A stretch of DNA of 64,000 nucleotides. Source: Clostridium sp. (GTDB taxonomy: Bacteria; Bacillota; Clostridia; Clostridiales; Clostridiaceae). The stretch spans positions 1 through 64,000 of the forward strand of contig JARKVD010000004.1 of NCBI GenBank assembly GCA_029851835.1, written 5' to 3'. Made by a program: the position numbers and the translations under genes. Below are positions 33,901-43,543 of the stretch, one piece after another (position 1 is the stretch's first letter; each line of letters starts with the position of its first letter). The notes beneath the pieces were generated by a model. The model was not told the origin of the DNA. It saw nothing but the letters and a program-made list of their open reading frames with translations, and did no database searches.

Positions 33901-36315
33901 TTGAAAATAAATGACTTAACAGTTTTAGTATTAAGCAGAGATATAGAAATAGAAGAAAATTTGAAAAAAATTTTTAGAGATAATGAAGATGAAGCTCATA
34001 TTATTACTGTAAATAGTTTATCAGCTTTGACAGATAGTAATGAGATTAACCCTAGTATAATAATTTTAGATGAAGGTTCAATTAATTTGCAGAGAGAAAG
34101 AGTTAAGTTGGTGAAGATGAAGGAAAACCTAGAGTCAGCTGAAATTATTGGAATTATCAAATATGATGATAAGGTAGAGCTGAGAAAATTAGTTGAATTG
34201 GAAATTAATGATTTTATATTTAGTCCGTATAGAATTGAAGAGGTTTACATAAGAATAAAAAGTGTGTATCAATGCATTACTAACAAAAACAGATGTAGAT
34301 TAAAAACTGTTCAACTTAAGGCTTTAATGAATAATATACCTTATATTACTTGGTTAAAAGATGAAGAAAATAAATATCTTTATGTTAATAAAGAGTTTGA
34401 AGAGATATCTGGAAAAAGTGAAGATGAAATTAAGGGGACTGACGATAGCTATATATGGGGAGGAGAAAATAGCAATCTGTATGTACAGTACGATAATAAA
34501 GTCATGAAAGAGAAAAGACAGATGGCCATGGAGATAGTGGTTCCAGCGGATCTTGGAGAAAAACAATTTTGTATCTGTAAAGCCCCAATAATAGATAAAA
34601 ATCACCATGTTAGTGGAACAATAGGTATTGCATCAGATATAACTGAATTTAAGCAAATAGAAGCAGGTTTAGATATAATTCTCGAAAACATTCCATTTGG
34701 AGTATGTGTAAAGGACACAACTGGTAAAATTATTAATGTAAACACAAAAATTCTTGAATATTATGGGATAACGAAGGAACAGGTTATAGGAAATGATGGT
34801 AGCAAGGCTTTAAACAATGAATTCTACGAGTTATTTAAGAAAGAAGATAGAGAAGTAATTTCTACTAAGAGTGGTAAGATTTTTGAGAGAAAAATAAAAA
34901 TTAATGATAAATATAGGATTATGGAGGTTCATAAGGAGCCGATAGTTGATGAGTTTCAACGAGTTATAGGAATTGTTGTTTTAATAAGAGATATAACTAA
35001 ATTAAGAAAATATCAAGAAAATATAGAAAGACTTGCATATACAGATCAATTAACTGGGTTAAACAATAGAAGAAGCCTTTATGAATATATAAACAATAGT
35101 TTACAAGATAAAAATAAATGTATAACAATTTTATTTGTAGATTTAGATAATTTTAAAAGGTTAAATGACAGTTTAGGGCATTGGTATGGTGATGAAGCTT
35201 TAGTTGAAATCTCACAAAGAATTAAAGAAGCTTGTAATGATGCATTTGTTGCAAGAACCGGTGGAGATGAGTTCGTAATTATCTTTGAGGATGCGGTTTC
35301 TGATGAAATCTTAATAAATAAGATAAAAGGAGTACTTAAGGCAACTAACACTGAGTTTATTCATGAAGATAAGGTAAATATTTTATCGGGAAGTATTGGG
35401 GTTGTTAAAAACTGTGAACATAATGAAGATATTGAAAATATATTAACTAAAGGATTTTTAGCTTTATATAAGGCAAAGGAACAAGGTAAGAATCAATACA
35501 TAATGTATACAGAGGAATTAGAAATTGATAGAAAGTTTAATTTAGAGATTGAAATAGCCTTAAGGGAATGCATAAATAATAATGAAGTTAAGGTTTATTT
35601 CCAACCACAGTATGGGAAAAATAAGATAAACGGAAATCAAGTATTGATTGGCTTTGAGGCACTTTTCAGATGGAATAATGATAAATATAAGCATATGCCT
35701 GTAATTGATATTATTAGGACTATTGAAAAGTTTAAAATTATGAATATTATAGAAGAATTTGTTATGGTTGAGTCCTTTAAATTTGCAAAAAAAATAAATG
35801 AAGGACGTAAAGATAAAATTGTAGTGTCAATAAATGTTTCCGCACTTCAGATAATGGAAGATGACTTTGTTGCAAAAATAAAAAGAAACATTGATGAAGT
35901 AGGAGTATCTCCTGAAATCATTGGTGTGGAAATTACAGAAACTGTTCTTCTTGAAAATTTAGATGAAAACCTTGTGAAAATTAATGCTTTAAAGGATTTA
36001 GGAATGAAGGTTGCTTTAGATGATTTTGGGACGGGGTATTCTTCATTGAATTATCTTGTGAAACTTCCGCTTTCTCATGTTAAAATTGATAAAAGTTTTA
36101 TTACCAATATGAGTAATGGTTCTGAGTATATAAAATTAATAGGATTAATTATTGAAATCACACATTCTCTTGGTCTAAAGGTCGTAGCTGAGGGTGTAGA
36201 AAAATATGACGAATTAATTATATTAGAGGGAATGGGAATAGATTTTATACAGGGATATTTATTTTCTAAACCCTTACCTCAGGAAGAAGCGGAAGAGCTT
36301 GCATTACAAAGTTAA
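33901..36315 (+). CDS. GGDEF-EAL c-di-GMP enzyme with receiver-like and two PAS domains
   Basis: About 804 residues, no membrane segment. A receiver-like domain at 1-120 (possible phospho-acceptor D57) is followed by PAS at about 135-250 and about 255-370. The GGDEF domain has an intact GGDEF motif from G454, and the EAL domain runs from about 545, with E586 in EALFRW, the N of SINVSA, the D-D pair of LDDFGTGYSSL, KIDKSFI, VAEGVE and QGYLFSKPL all kept. Both synthesis and breakdown of c-di-GMP are therefore possible. I chose the TTG at 33901 because GGGGGGA lies just upstream; the TTG at 33886 overlaps the ribosome site. Monocistronic. Confidence 0.9.
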   Translation: MKINDLTVLVLSRDIEIEENLKKIFRDNEDEAHIITVNSLSALTDSNEINPSIIILDEGSINLQRERVKLVKMKENLESAEIIGIIKYDDKVELRKLVELEINDFIFSPYRIEEVYIRIKSVYQCITNKNRCRLKTVQLKALMNNIPYITWLKDEENKYLYVNKEFEEISGKSEDEIKGTDDSYIWGGENSNLYVQYDNKVMKEKRQMAMEIVVPADLGEKQFCICKAPIIDKNHHVSGTIGIASDITEFKQIEAGLDIILENIPFGVCVKDTTGKIINVNTKILEYYGITKEQVIGNDGSKALNNEFYELFKKEDREVISTKSGKIFERKIKINDKYRIMEVHKEPIVDEFQRVIGIVVLIRDITKLRKYQENIERLAYTDQLTGLNNRRSLYEYINNSLQDKNKCITILFVDLDNFKRLNDSLGHWYGDEALVEISQRIKEACNDAFVARTGGDEFVIIFEDAVSDEILINKIKGVLKATNTEFIHEDKVNILSGSIGVVKNCEHNEDIENILTKGFLALYKAKEQGKNQYIMYTEELEIDRKFNLEIEIALRECINNNEVKVYFQPQYGKNKINGNQVLIGFEALFRWNNDKYKHMPVIDIIRTIEKFKIMNIIEEFVMVESFKFAKKINEGRKDKIVVSINVSALQIMEDDFVAKIKRNIDEVGVSPEIIGVEITETVLLENLDENLVKINALKDLGMKVALDDFGTGYSSLNYLVKLPLSHVKIDKSFITNMSNGSEYIKLIGLIIEITHSLGLKVVAEGVEKYDELIILEGMGIDFIQGYLFSKPLPQEEAEELALQS

Positions 36316-36324
36316 TAGCTATAT

Positions 36325-36367
36325 AAATGAACAAACTCCTTAGAAAAACTAAGGAGTTTGTTCATTT
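36325..36367. terminator. Bidirectional terminator between convergent genes
   Basis: An 18-bp perfect stem (36325-36342 with 36350-36367), which ends in the stop codon of the minus-strand WG-repeat gene. It serves the GGDEF-EAL gene and probably also the WG gene. Confidence 0.85.
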
Positions 36368-38093
36368 AGTTAAAGGATTGATAAAAAGAGCCTTGCTTAT
36401 TGATTAAGCCGTTAATTTCACTGAATGGAATCTTAAAAGTTACAAAGCCAGCAGAATAAGGTGCGATTTCGTAAGGTGTAAAATAGATATATAGATTGTT
36501 TTTATCTACGTGAAATCCTTGGTTTTCGGTAATACCTTTAAAACTGCCAGGATAAACATATTCATATTGAGGATCCGTTTTAATCATATTTGTAATAATG
36601 TCATTAATATATTTAGTCCAGTAATTATCAGTTTTAAATAAATCACTTAGGGTATAGAATTCACCAGTCTTTAAGTTTATGTTAGGGGTTTTTCTTGTGG
36701 TTAACCCATGAGCAGCACCAAATGGATAGTTGTAAATATTTATTTCTGGGATGAATAGATTTTTTTCAAAGAATAATACAGTGAAATCTCCATATCTATC
36801 ATAATCTAAAATGTCAGTTTCATTTATTTTTTCTAAATCTGATAGATTACGTAATTTCGTATTTATCAATACTTGAATATTCGGAGGTGTTATACCTTGT
36901 ACTTGAGGATAATATATTAAGTAGTTAACATTGGGTTTATATTTTACCTTTAAAGCAGAATACTTGTCATCAAGAGGAATAGTATAGTTTGGTTCATAAA
37001 TAATAGTTCCATTTGCTTGTAAGTACATTGGCCAATAGTCTGTATCGGCATATACTATGCCGCATTTTATTGAGATAGTACCAGTACCTTCTACTATAGG
37101 GAGGGATTTAACTCTTCTTCCATTTTGGTCAATGAAAAAAGTATATTTTAAATCTGAGGCAGAAGCTATATCTTTATTATATTTTCCAATATTTTTAAAG
37201 GTGAAACTGGTTAAAATCATACCTTTTTCATTACCTAAAGCGTATAGGTTATTCATGAATAAGCTGCTATCACTTCTTGGGATTCCAAGAGCGAAGCGGT
37301 TAAGGGTTAAGTATTGAATGTTGTTATAAACATAAGGGTATATAAGTGAATTTAATATATTTACAACACCATATTTACCAATGTAATTAGTAGAGGTGCT
37401 AGCAATTATATAACCATCTTCTACAGGGGATGCCATAGTATATTTAGGAGGGATCACAACATATCCATTAATGTCTACATAGCCCTGTAATCCGTTGGGA
37501 GCTTTAGAAAATGTGAGGAAGTTATCATTAAAATTTCCCATAGACTTATAAGGAAATATAGTTTTTACTCTTCCGGTTTTGTCTATAATTTCATAGTTTC
37601 CTTTTACAGTTTGAATTAAGGCATAACCATCTTTGAATGGAGTAGCTTGACTAAAGGTTAATGGAATAACTTCGGTACCTTTTTTATCTATATATCCATA
37701 AAGTATTGTTCCATCATCCTTACTCATAGAAACTACTGCAAGACCATCACTAAAATCACTAATGAAGTTATAAGGTTTAGTTGGTATAACACTTCCTGAT
37801 TCATCCATTATTCCCATTGATGTAGCTTGTGTAAATACAGCTATTCCTTCCACAAAGTTATTGATGGAATTATATGTAGGTTTAACTATATATCTACCCG
37901 TTGAGTCTATAAGTCCCCATAAGCCACCTTTGCCTATTATGGCAGTTCCGCTTTCGTTAAAGTCCATGGCTTGAGTATATTGAGGTTTAATAATAAAATT
38001 TCCAGTTGAGTTTATATATCCATATAGAGTGCCGTTTTTGGTGTTAACCATTGCAGGAAAAAGATTAACAGAACATGTGCTTTTTTTTAACAT
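36366..38093 (-). CDS. WG-repeat protein with C-terminal RsiV-like (DUF3298) domain
   Basis: 575 residues. About eight WG/KWG-type repeats of roughly 45-50 residues cover 20-330, with signatures such as GLWGLIDSTGRYIVKPTYN, YGYIDKKGTEVIP and GYVDINGYVVIPPKY. The C-terminal 180 residues (YPFGAAHGLTTRK, PYSAGFVTFKIPFSEI) match the DUF3298/RsiV beta domain. There is no clear signal peptide or membrane segment at the N-terminus, odd for a DUF3298 protein. The role is unknown; WG repeats are thought to be binding scaffolds. GGAGG site upstream on the minus strand; monocistronic. Confidence 0.85.
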   Translation of the reverse strand: MLKKSTCSVNLFPAMVNTKNGTLYGYINSTGNFIIKPQYTQAMDFNESGTAIIGKGGLWGLIDSTGRYIVKPTYNSINNFVEGIAVFTQATSMGIMDESGSVIPTKPYNFISDFSDGLAVVSMSKDDGTILYGYIDKKGTEVIPLTFSQATPFKDGYALIQTVKGNYEIIDKTGRVKTIFPYKSMGNFNDNFLTFSKAPNGLQGYVDINGYVVIPPKYTMASPVEDGYIIASTSTNYIGKYGVVNILNSLIYPYVYNNIQYLTLNRFALGIPRSDSSLFMNNLYALGNEKGMILTSFTFKNIGKYNKDIASASDLKYTFFIDQNGRRVKSLPIVEGTGTISIKCGIVYADTDYWPMYLQANGTIIYEPNYTIPLDDKYSALKVKYKPNVNYLIYYPQVQGITPPNIQVLINTKLRNLSDLEKINETDILDYDRYGDFTVLFFEKNLFIPEINIYNYPFGAAHGLTTRKTPNINLKTGEFYTLSDLFKTDNYWTKYINDIITNMIKTDPQYEYVYPGSFKGITENQGFHVDKNNLYIYFTPYEIAPYSAGFVTFKIPFSEINGLINKQGSFYQSFN

Positions 38094-38314
38094 AATACTC
38101 CTCCAATAAGCATTTATTATTAGTGTATTATTTATATATAAATTAGGTTCAAATAAACAGAGTTTTTATGAATTTGTACTTAAAATGTTTACAGGTTACT
38201 AAAAAGGTATTTATTGATAAGTGCTATCCAAATTGTTATATTATACCTATAACGCTAAAACTAATAATAAGTTTTAATTAATAAAATTTATAAATAAAAT
38301 CAAAGGAGGTTCAT

Positions 38315-38992
38315 ATGGAATATATACTGCTATTTTTAGAAGGAATTATAACTTTTATATCACCATGCATTTTACCAATGCTGCCAATATATATTTCTTA
38401 TTTTGCTGGAGGAGATTATGAGAATGAAGCAAATAAGGGGAATACCTTAAAAAATTCTATTGGATTTGTTATAGGATTTACAATTGTATTTACATTACTT
38501 GGTACTGTGGCAGGAACGCTGGGGAATTTTATCAGAGAGTATTATAATATTCTTAATGTAGTTGGAGGAACAATAATAGTTATTTTTGGTCTTAATTATA
38601 TAGGTTTATTTAAGATAGGATTTTTAGAAAGGTCTTATAAAATGAATGTGGAAGTAAATCCATTTAGGTTTTTATCAGCTATGGTGTTTGGTATGGTATT
38701 TGCTGTGGGATGGACACCTTGCGTAGGTACATTTCTTGGTTCAGCTTTAATGATTGCAGCAAATAGTCAAAGTGTAGTTAAGGGAGCTTCTATGCTACTT
38801 GTATATAGTATAGGACTAGGAATTCCATTTATAATTTCTGCAGTTCTTATAGGGCAATTGAAGGAAACCATGGATTTTATAAAGAAAAATTATAAAACCA
38901 TAAACTTTATATCTGGAATAATACTTATAGTAATTGGTATAGCCATGATGACAGGCTATCTAAATAGAATTTTATCAATATTGAGTTCATAG
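38315..38992 (+). CDS. ccdA: CcdA-type thiol-disulfide membrane transporter
   Basis: 225 residues, six membrane helices. The two key cysteine motifs are present: the N-terminal SPCILPMLPIY (helix 1) and GWTPCVGTFLG (helix 4), each with the conserved cysteine-proline arrangement. CcdA moves electrons from cytoplasmic thioredoxin to extracytoplasmic thiol proteins. The next gene, 8 bp downstream, encodes a TlpA/ResA-like thioredoxin, the natural acceptor. AAAGGAGG ribosome site. Confidence 0.92.
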   Translation: MEYILLFLEGIITFISPCILPMLPIYISYFAGGDYENEANKGNTLKNSIGFVIGFTIVFTLLGTVAGTLGNFIREYYNILNVVGGTIIVIFGLNYIGLFKIGFLERSYKMNVEVNPFRFLSAMVFGMVFAVGWTPCVGTFLGSALMIAANSQSVVKGASMLLVYSIGLGIPFIISAVLIGQLKETMDFIKKNYKTINFISGIILIVIGIAMMTGYLNRILSILSS

Positions 38993-39000
38993 GAGGAGTT

Positions 39001-39597
39001 ATGAGAGATAAAAAATTAATCGTAGGAATAGCAGGATTTGCTGTATTTTTAGGTTTGGTGTATGTAGCATATAATGGTTTAACAAAGGATTATAAAGATA
39101 GAACTGATAATTCAAGTAATAATATATCTTTAGAGAATGGTGGGGGTAATTCAGATGAAAATGAGAAACTAAAGGCACCTGACTTTACAGTGTATGATGA
39201 AAATATGAATCCAGTAAAGTTATCTGATTATGCAGGAACACCAGTGGTGTTAAATTTTTGGGCTACATGGTGTGGATATTGTAAAGATGAAATGCCATAT
39301 TTCCAAGAAGCATCAGAAAATTTCAGTGAGGATCAAGTTAAAATTTTAATGATAAATATGACAGATGGCAGGAATGAAACAAAAGAAAGTGCTATGCAGT
39401 ATATGAAGAACAATAATTATACAATGAAATTACTTTTAGATATTGATCAGGAGGTAGCAAGGGAATTTAGAGTTTCTGGAATTCCGAGGACTATTTTCAT
39501 AAATAAAGATGGTTATATAATACAAGATATGGTTGGAAAAATTGATGCTAAAACTTTAAACACAAAGATTGAGGAATTAGTAAATGAGAAAAATTAG
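39001..39597 (+). CDS. Membrane-anchored TlpA/ResA-like thiol-disulfide oxidoreductase
   Basis: 198 residues. One N-terminal hydrophobic helix (about 5-23) anchors the protein outside the membrane; a low-complexity Asn/Ser/Gly linker follows. The thioredoxin domain at about 60-195 has the active site WATWCGYC and the cis-proline loop VSGIPRTIF. It likely reduces disulfides in exported proteins with electrons from CcdA upstream. It is joined by a 14-bp overlap to a small membrane protein gene. Confidence 0.92.
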   Translation: MRDKKLIVGIAGFAVFLGLVYVAYNGLTKDYKDRTDNSSNNISLENGGGNSDENEKLKAPDFTVYDENMNPVKLSDYAGTPVVLNFWATWCGYCKDEMPYFQEASENFSEDQVKILMINMTDGRNETKESAMQYMKNNNYTMKLLLDIDQEVAREFRVSGIPRTIFINKDGYIIQDMVGKIDAKTLNTKIEELVNEKN

Positions 39598-39817
39598 TTG
39601 GAATAAGATATCCAATTGGTTATTTTATTTAGGAATATTTATTGGAGCACTCGGCTACTACAGGATATATAAAGTTAAATCAGCACTACCACCTGGGGTA
39701 TGTCCTGTAAATGACAATAGATGGATGTTGTTTTTAGGGGTTTTCATATTGTTATTATCTGTAATAATCACATATGTAAGTGATTGGTTGGCAAATCATA
39801 AAGAGAAAAATAAATAG
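39584..39817 (+). CDS. Small two-helix membrane protein of the CcdA-TlpA operon
   Basis: 77 residues. Two membrane helices (about 10-30 and 46-66) flank an extracytoplasmic loop with PPGVCPVNDNR, holding the only cysteine. The start overlaps the TlpA-like gene by 14 bp, so it is translated with it. I do not recognise a named family. The single loop cysteine, placed on the same side as the thioredoxin domain, suggests it is a client or partner of the CcdA-TlpA relay; this is inference. Confidence 0.8.
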   Translation: MRKISWNKISNWLFYLGIFIGALGYYRIYKVKSALPPGVCPVNDNRWMLFLGVFILLLSVIITYVSDWLANHKEKNK

Positions 39818-39866
39818 GATATTTGGTTTGTTTAAGATACTTATTTAAAATTAATATTTGAATTTA

Positions 39867-39915
39867 AATTATAGGTGAAGATATATTTATAGGTATTTCT
39901 TCACTTATAATTTTT
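39867..39915 (+). terminator. Terminator of the CcdA-TlpA operon
   Basis: A 15-bp stem with one G-U pair (39867-39881 with 39898-39912) followed by T residues. Confidence 0.8.
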
Positions 39916-40041
39916 CAAGGGAAAAGATAGTTAAAAAAAATACAAAGCAAGCAAGATGGGGATGTAATCGAAGATGTAAGGGATAATAGTGAGTTGAGTT
40001 AACAGTTTAACTAAAGAAATAATATTATTTTTAAAAAACTA

Positions 40042-40176
40042 TTTACATAATTAGAAAGGAATGTTAAAATTATAACATAGGTAAGATACTTTTGTTACAA
40101 CATTTTAAGCAAAATTAATAACACAATAAAACAGCATCAATTTGTAAAAATTGATGCTGTTTTATTGTGTTTATTT
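40042..40176 (+). ncRNA. Candidate small RNA transcription unit
   Basis: In a 500-bp gene-free gap, TTTACA (40042-40047), a 17-bp spacer and TAAAAT (40065-40070) form a good promoter. About 45 bp past the expected start lies a perfect 23-bp stem (40121-40143 with 40148-40170) ending in a T-rich tail. No ORF of useful length lies between. This would give a transcript of about 100 nt. No known riboswitch class was recognised. Nothing else was seen in 39916-40041 or 40177-40317. Confidence 0.5.
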
Positions 40177-40317
40177 ATACTTGGAATGATATAACAGTGA
40201 GGTATATTTAAAGAATTTTGTCATTATGATATAATATTGATAAAGTGAAAATTAGAGATTTTCATTAATTTAAGAATTGTACTCCTTAGGGTAAAGTTGC
40301 AGGGGTAAAAGATTTTT

Positions 40318-40827
40318 GTGAGCAAAAGAAAATTAATATACAAAAGTAATGAGGGACTTGAAATGGAAAACTATATAACTAAAGCTGAGGGTTTTTATTA
40401 TGATGGGAATGGCTGTTATGAAGAAGATAGTGTAGTAGAACAGTATAAAAAATCAATAGATTCTGCAATCCAGGACATAATAAATAATGGCAAACGTCTT
40501 GTGTTTGCTAATGTAGCTAAGGAAGCAGACGTTACTAATATTGCAGTATATAAATATCCAGAATTAAGGACTTACATTCTTAAAGAGATAGAGTTTCAAA
40601 AGCAGCTAAAAGTTATAAATGAAAAAATCGAAAAAGCAGTGAACAGATTAAAGAAAAGCAAGAAAAAAGTAACCTTTATAGCACTTATGAACAGCTGCAA
40701 TTTTGACTATGAAGATATGGCAAGAAATACATATATTAAAGAAAGAGTCAGGGAAGTAGTAATTCAGAATGTGAAGTGCAGAAAGAAACCCAAGGTTAGC
40801 GGTAAAGCAAAAGAGAAAATTAAATAG
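40318..40827 (+). CDS. Basic protein with two related helical repeats, unknown function
   Basis: 169 residues, Lys-rich, no signal or membrane helix. Two segments of about 45 residues resemble each other: about 51-94 (NNGKRLVFANVAKEADVT, then YPELRTYILKEI) and about 103-150 (KKSKKKVTFIALMNSCN, then YIKERVREVV). The pattern GK-V/L-T/V-F-x-x-V-A resembles the helix-turn-helix of Tn554 TnpC/DUF6262-like proteins, suggesting DNA binding, but I do not recognise the family with confidence. GTG at 40318 has AGGGG upstream; ATG at 40363 with GAGGG upstream is an alternative start. Confidence 0.65.
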   Translation: MSKRKLIYKSNEGLEMENYITKAEGFYYDGNGCYEEDSVVEQYKKSIDSAIQDIINNGKRLVFANVAKEADVTNIAVYKYPELRTYILKEIEFQKQLKVINEKIEKAVNRLKKSKKKVTFIALMNSCNFDYEDMARNTYIKERVREVVIQNVKCRKKPKVSGKAKEKIK

Positions 40828-40938
40828 TTAAAGTAAGATTAGAAAATTTAGATAAGGGTTTAATGTGAATAAAAAAAGGAAATTTCAAAGGAATTCAAAC
40901 AGGATTCTAAATTTTATATTTTAAAATGGAGGTATGTT

Positions 40939-42738
40939 ATGATGGATAAAATTAAAACTCGTGATGAGATTGATGAAAAGTATAAGTGGAAGGTTGACAG
41001 AATGTATTCATCCGATGAAATCTGGGAAGAGGATTTTAAGGCAATAAAGGGTCATGTTTCCGATTTGTTAAAATTTAAAGGGAATCTTCACATAGGGAGT
41101 GAACTTTTAAATTATCTTGTAACTTATGAAGAACTACTTGGCCTATATGAAAATTTAATGGTATATGCTCATTTAAAAAGTGATGAGGATAAGTCTAATT
41201 CCAAATATCAAGTCATGATGGACAAAATAGCTGCTTTTGGTGCAGAATTCAGTGGAATTGCATCTTTCTTTTTACCAGAGCTTTTATCCTTAGATGAAGT
41301 TGAAGTGCAAAAGTCTATTGATGAAACAGAAGGCTTAAAGCATTATGAAAAATATATTAAAAATATATTTGATGGTAAACCACATGTTTTAAGTGCTGCT
41401 GAAGAAAATATTTTAGCACAGGTAAGTGACTGTTTAAGTGCTCCAAGTAACATATATACTATGTTTACCAATGCAGATATGACATTCTCTAAGATCAAAA
41501 ATGAAGATGGAGTAGAGGTTGAATTAACTGATTCAAACTACAGTACTTTTATAACCAGTAAGGATAGAAGGGTCAGAAAAGAAGCATTTAAAGCTTTATT
41601 TGGAACTTATAAGAAGTTTGAAAATACAATTTCTACAGCTTATACTGCTTCAGTTAAAAATAACATTTTTGAGTCTAAGATAAGAAAATATGAATCTTGT
41701 TTAGAAGCATCATTAAAGCCAAACAAGATTCCAGTAGAAGTATATAAAAATGTAGTTAATACCATTAATAATAGAATTGATTCACTTCATAGATATGTAG
41801 ATTTAAAGAAAAAACTTCTTGGTGTAAATGAAATGCATATGTATGATTTATATGTGCCAATTATTGATACGCCTAAATTTAATATTCCATTTGAAGAAGG
41901 AGTTAAGCTTTGCGAGGAAGCTTTAAAGCCTATGGGTGAAGAATATATTAATATATTCACTGAAGGTGTTAAAGAAGGGTGGATTGATGTATATCCAAAC
42001 AAAGGCAAGAGAGGTGGAGCATATTCAAGCGGAAGCTATACTTCAATGCCTTATATTTTATTAAACTATAATAATCAAGTTAGCGATGTATCTACCTTGA
42101 TTCATGAGATGGGTCACAGTATTCATTCATATTATTCAAGAAAAAATCAATCATTCACCTATGCGGATTATGTATTATTCTGTGCTGAGGTTGCTTCAAC
42201 TACTAATGAGTGTCTTCTAATGGACTATTTAATAAAGAATGAGGATGAAAAATTAAAGAGATTGTATTTAATAAATCAGCAGTTAGAAGGAATTAGAACT
42301 ACAGTATTTAGACAAACAATGTTTGCAGAGTTTGAGTTAATAGTTCATGAGAAGATGGAAGCTGGGGAAGCTCTATCAAGTGATGATTTAAATGCTATAT
42401 ATCATGAATTAAACGTAAAATATTTTGGTAAAACAATGGTCGTTGATAATGAAATAGATATTGAATGGGCTAGGATTCCACACTTCTATAGAGATTTCTA
42501 TGTTTACCAATATGTAACTGGATTTGCGGCAGCAAACTCTTTCTATAACAAAATTTTAACTGGTGGTGGAGAATCAGTAGAAAAATATAAGGGCTTCCTA
42601 AAAGCAGGATGTAGTGATTATCCAATAGAAATCCTTAAAGCTGCAGGAGTAGATATGACTACACCAAAACCACTTGAGGATACAATAGATAGATTTGATG
42701 CACTTTTAGAAATGCTTGAAGCAGAAATTAATAAATAA
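40939..42738 (+). CDS. pepF: Oligoendopeptidase F
   Basis: 599 residues, the normal PepF length. M3 metallopeptidase zinc motif HEMGH begins at H389; the third ligand Glu lies in the following FCAEVASTTNE segment. N-terminal helical domain includes KYKWKVDRMY and the C-terminal half has FYRDFYVYQYVTG. It is a cytoplasmic zinc enzyme that trims oligopeptides. ATG 40939 (or 40942) follows GGAGG. Monocistronic, ended by the terminator at 42752. Confidence 0.93.
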   Translation: MMDKIKTRDEIDEKYKWKVDRMYSSDEIWEEDFKAIKGHVSDLLKFKGNLHIGSELLNYLVTYEELLGLYENLMVYAHLKSDEDKSNSKYQVMMDKIAAFGAEFSGIASFFLPELLSLDEVEVQKSIDETEGLKHYEKYIKNIFDGKPHVLSAAEENILAQVSDCLSAPSNIYTMFTNADMTFSKIKNEDGVEVELTDSNYSTFITSKDRRVRKEAFKALFGTYKKFENTISTAYTASVKNNIFESKIRKYESCLEASLKPNKIPVEVYKNVVNTINNRIDSLHRYVDLKKKLLGVNEMHMYDLYVPIIDTPKFNIPFEEGVKLCEEALKPMGEEYINIFTEGVKEGWIDVYPNKGKRGGAYSSGSYTSMPYILLNYNNQVSDVSTLIHEMGHSIHSYYSRKNQSFTYADYVLFCAEVASTTNECLLMDYLIKNEDEKLKRLYLINQQLEGIRTTVFRQTMFAEFELIVHEKMEAGEALSSDDLNAIYHELNVKYFGKTMVVDNEIDIEWARIPHFYRDFYVYQYVTGFAAANSFYNKILTGGGESVEKYKGFLKAGCSDYPIEILKAAGVDMTTPKPLEDTIDRFDALLEMLEAEINK

Positions 42739-42751
42739 TATTATTAAAAAT

Positions 42752-42786
42752 GAAAGATATTCTAAGATTACTTAGAATATCTTTTC
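42752..42786 (+). terminator. Rho-independent terminator of pepF
   Basis: Stem AAAGATATTCTAAG with CTTAGAATATCTTTT, four-base loop, T-rich end. Confidence 0.85.
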
Positions 42787-42938
42787 TTATATGTGCAAAT
42801 ATTATTTCAATAAATGGTAATATTTTTCACATAAAATATTGAATATGAAAGTAAACTAGTGTAGTAATAAAGGAATGAATCTATAAAAACAGTTCTATTA
42901 TTTTTTTCTTAAGTTAATGGGTATAATAATTTTAAAAT

Positions 42939-42972
42939 AGCTTTAGAGTATATACTCTAAAGCTGTTTTATT
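42939..42972 (+). other. 26-bp palindrome with T-rich tail before msrB
   Basis: A perfect palindrome at 42939-42964 (half AGCTTTAGAGTAT) followed by GTTTTATT. A TATAAT at 42922-42927 lies just before it, but I see no good -35. It may be a terminator or attenuator. The 302-bp gap 42739-43040 holds nothing else beyond the pepF terminator. Confidence 0.5.
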
Positions 42973-43040
42973 CTTAAATTGAAGGTTTTATATAAAGTGG
43001 ATATAATAAAATAAATAGGAAGAATGTGGAGGAGACATAT

Positions 43041-43496
43041 ATGCAACGAAAGTATATTAAGAAATCAAAAGAAGAGTTAAATGAAATTTTATCGAAGGAG
43101 CAGTATTGGGTTACACAAGAAAATGGTACGGAAAGACCATACATTAATGAATATAATGACAATTTTCAAGAAGGTATATATGTGGATATAACAACGGGAG
43201 AACCGCTGTTTTCTTCAAAGGATAAATTTAACTCAGGATGTGGATGGCCAGCCTTTTCAAGACCTATTAATAGAGAGGTCATAAAAGAAAAAGTGGATAA
43301 GAGTCATGGAATGGTTAGAACAGAAGTTAGAAGCAAGACAGGAGACGCTCATTTAGGACATGTATTTTGTGATGGACCAGAAGAGCTTGGTGGACTTAGA
43401 TATTGTATAAATTCAGCATCATTAAAATTCATACCTAAGAATAAAATAATAGAAGAGGGGTATGGTTATATTTTAGAACAGTTGAAAGATAGATAA
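43041..43496 (+). CDS. msrB: Peptide-methionine (R)-S-oxide reductase
   Basis: 151 residues. MsrB signatures: [26 protein letters not shown] and the catalytic [11 protein letters not shown] with Cys122. The enzyme repairs the R isomer of methionine sulfoxide with thioredoxin electrons. No MsrA domain is fused. ATG at 43041 is chosen because GGAGGA lies 8 bases upstream; a GTG at 43026 is inside that ribosome site. Confidence 0.94.
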   Translation: MQRKYIKKSKEELNEILSKEQYWVTQENGTERPYINEYNDNFQEGIYVDITTGEPLFSSKDKFNSGCGWPAFSRPINREVIKEKVDKSHGMVRTEVRSKTGDAHLGHVFCDGPEELGGLRYCINSASLKFIPKNKIIEEGYGYILEQLKDR

Positions 43497-43543
43497 ATAA
43501 AATTCTTTTATACCTTCTAGCTAATATTATGGGGGTGTATTAT

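Noticed and set aside
42922-42972. Second small RNA (TATAAT followed by a palindrome)
   Set aside because: No acceptable -35 element, and the palindrome begins too close to the expected start.
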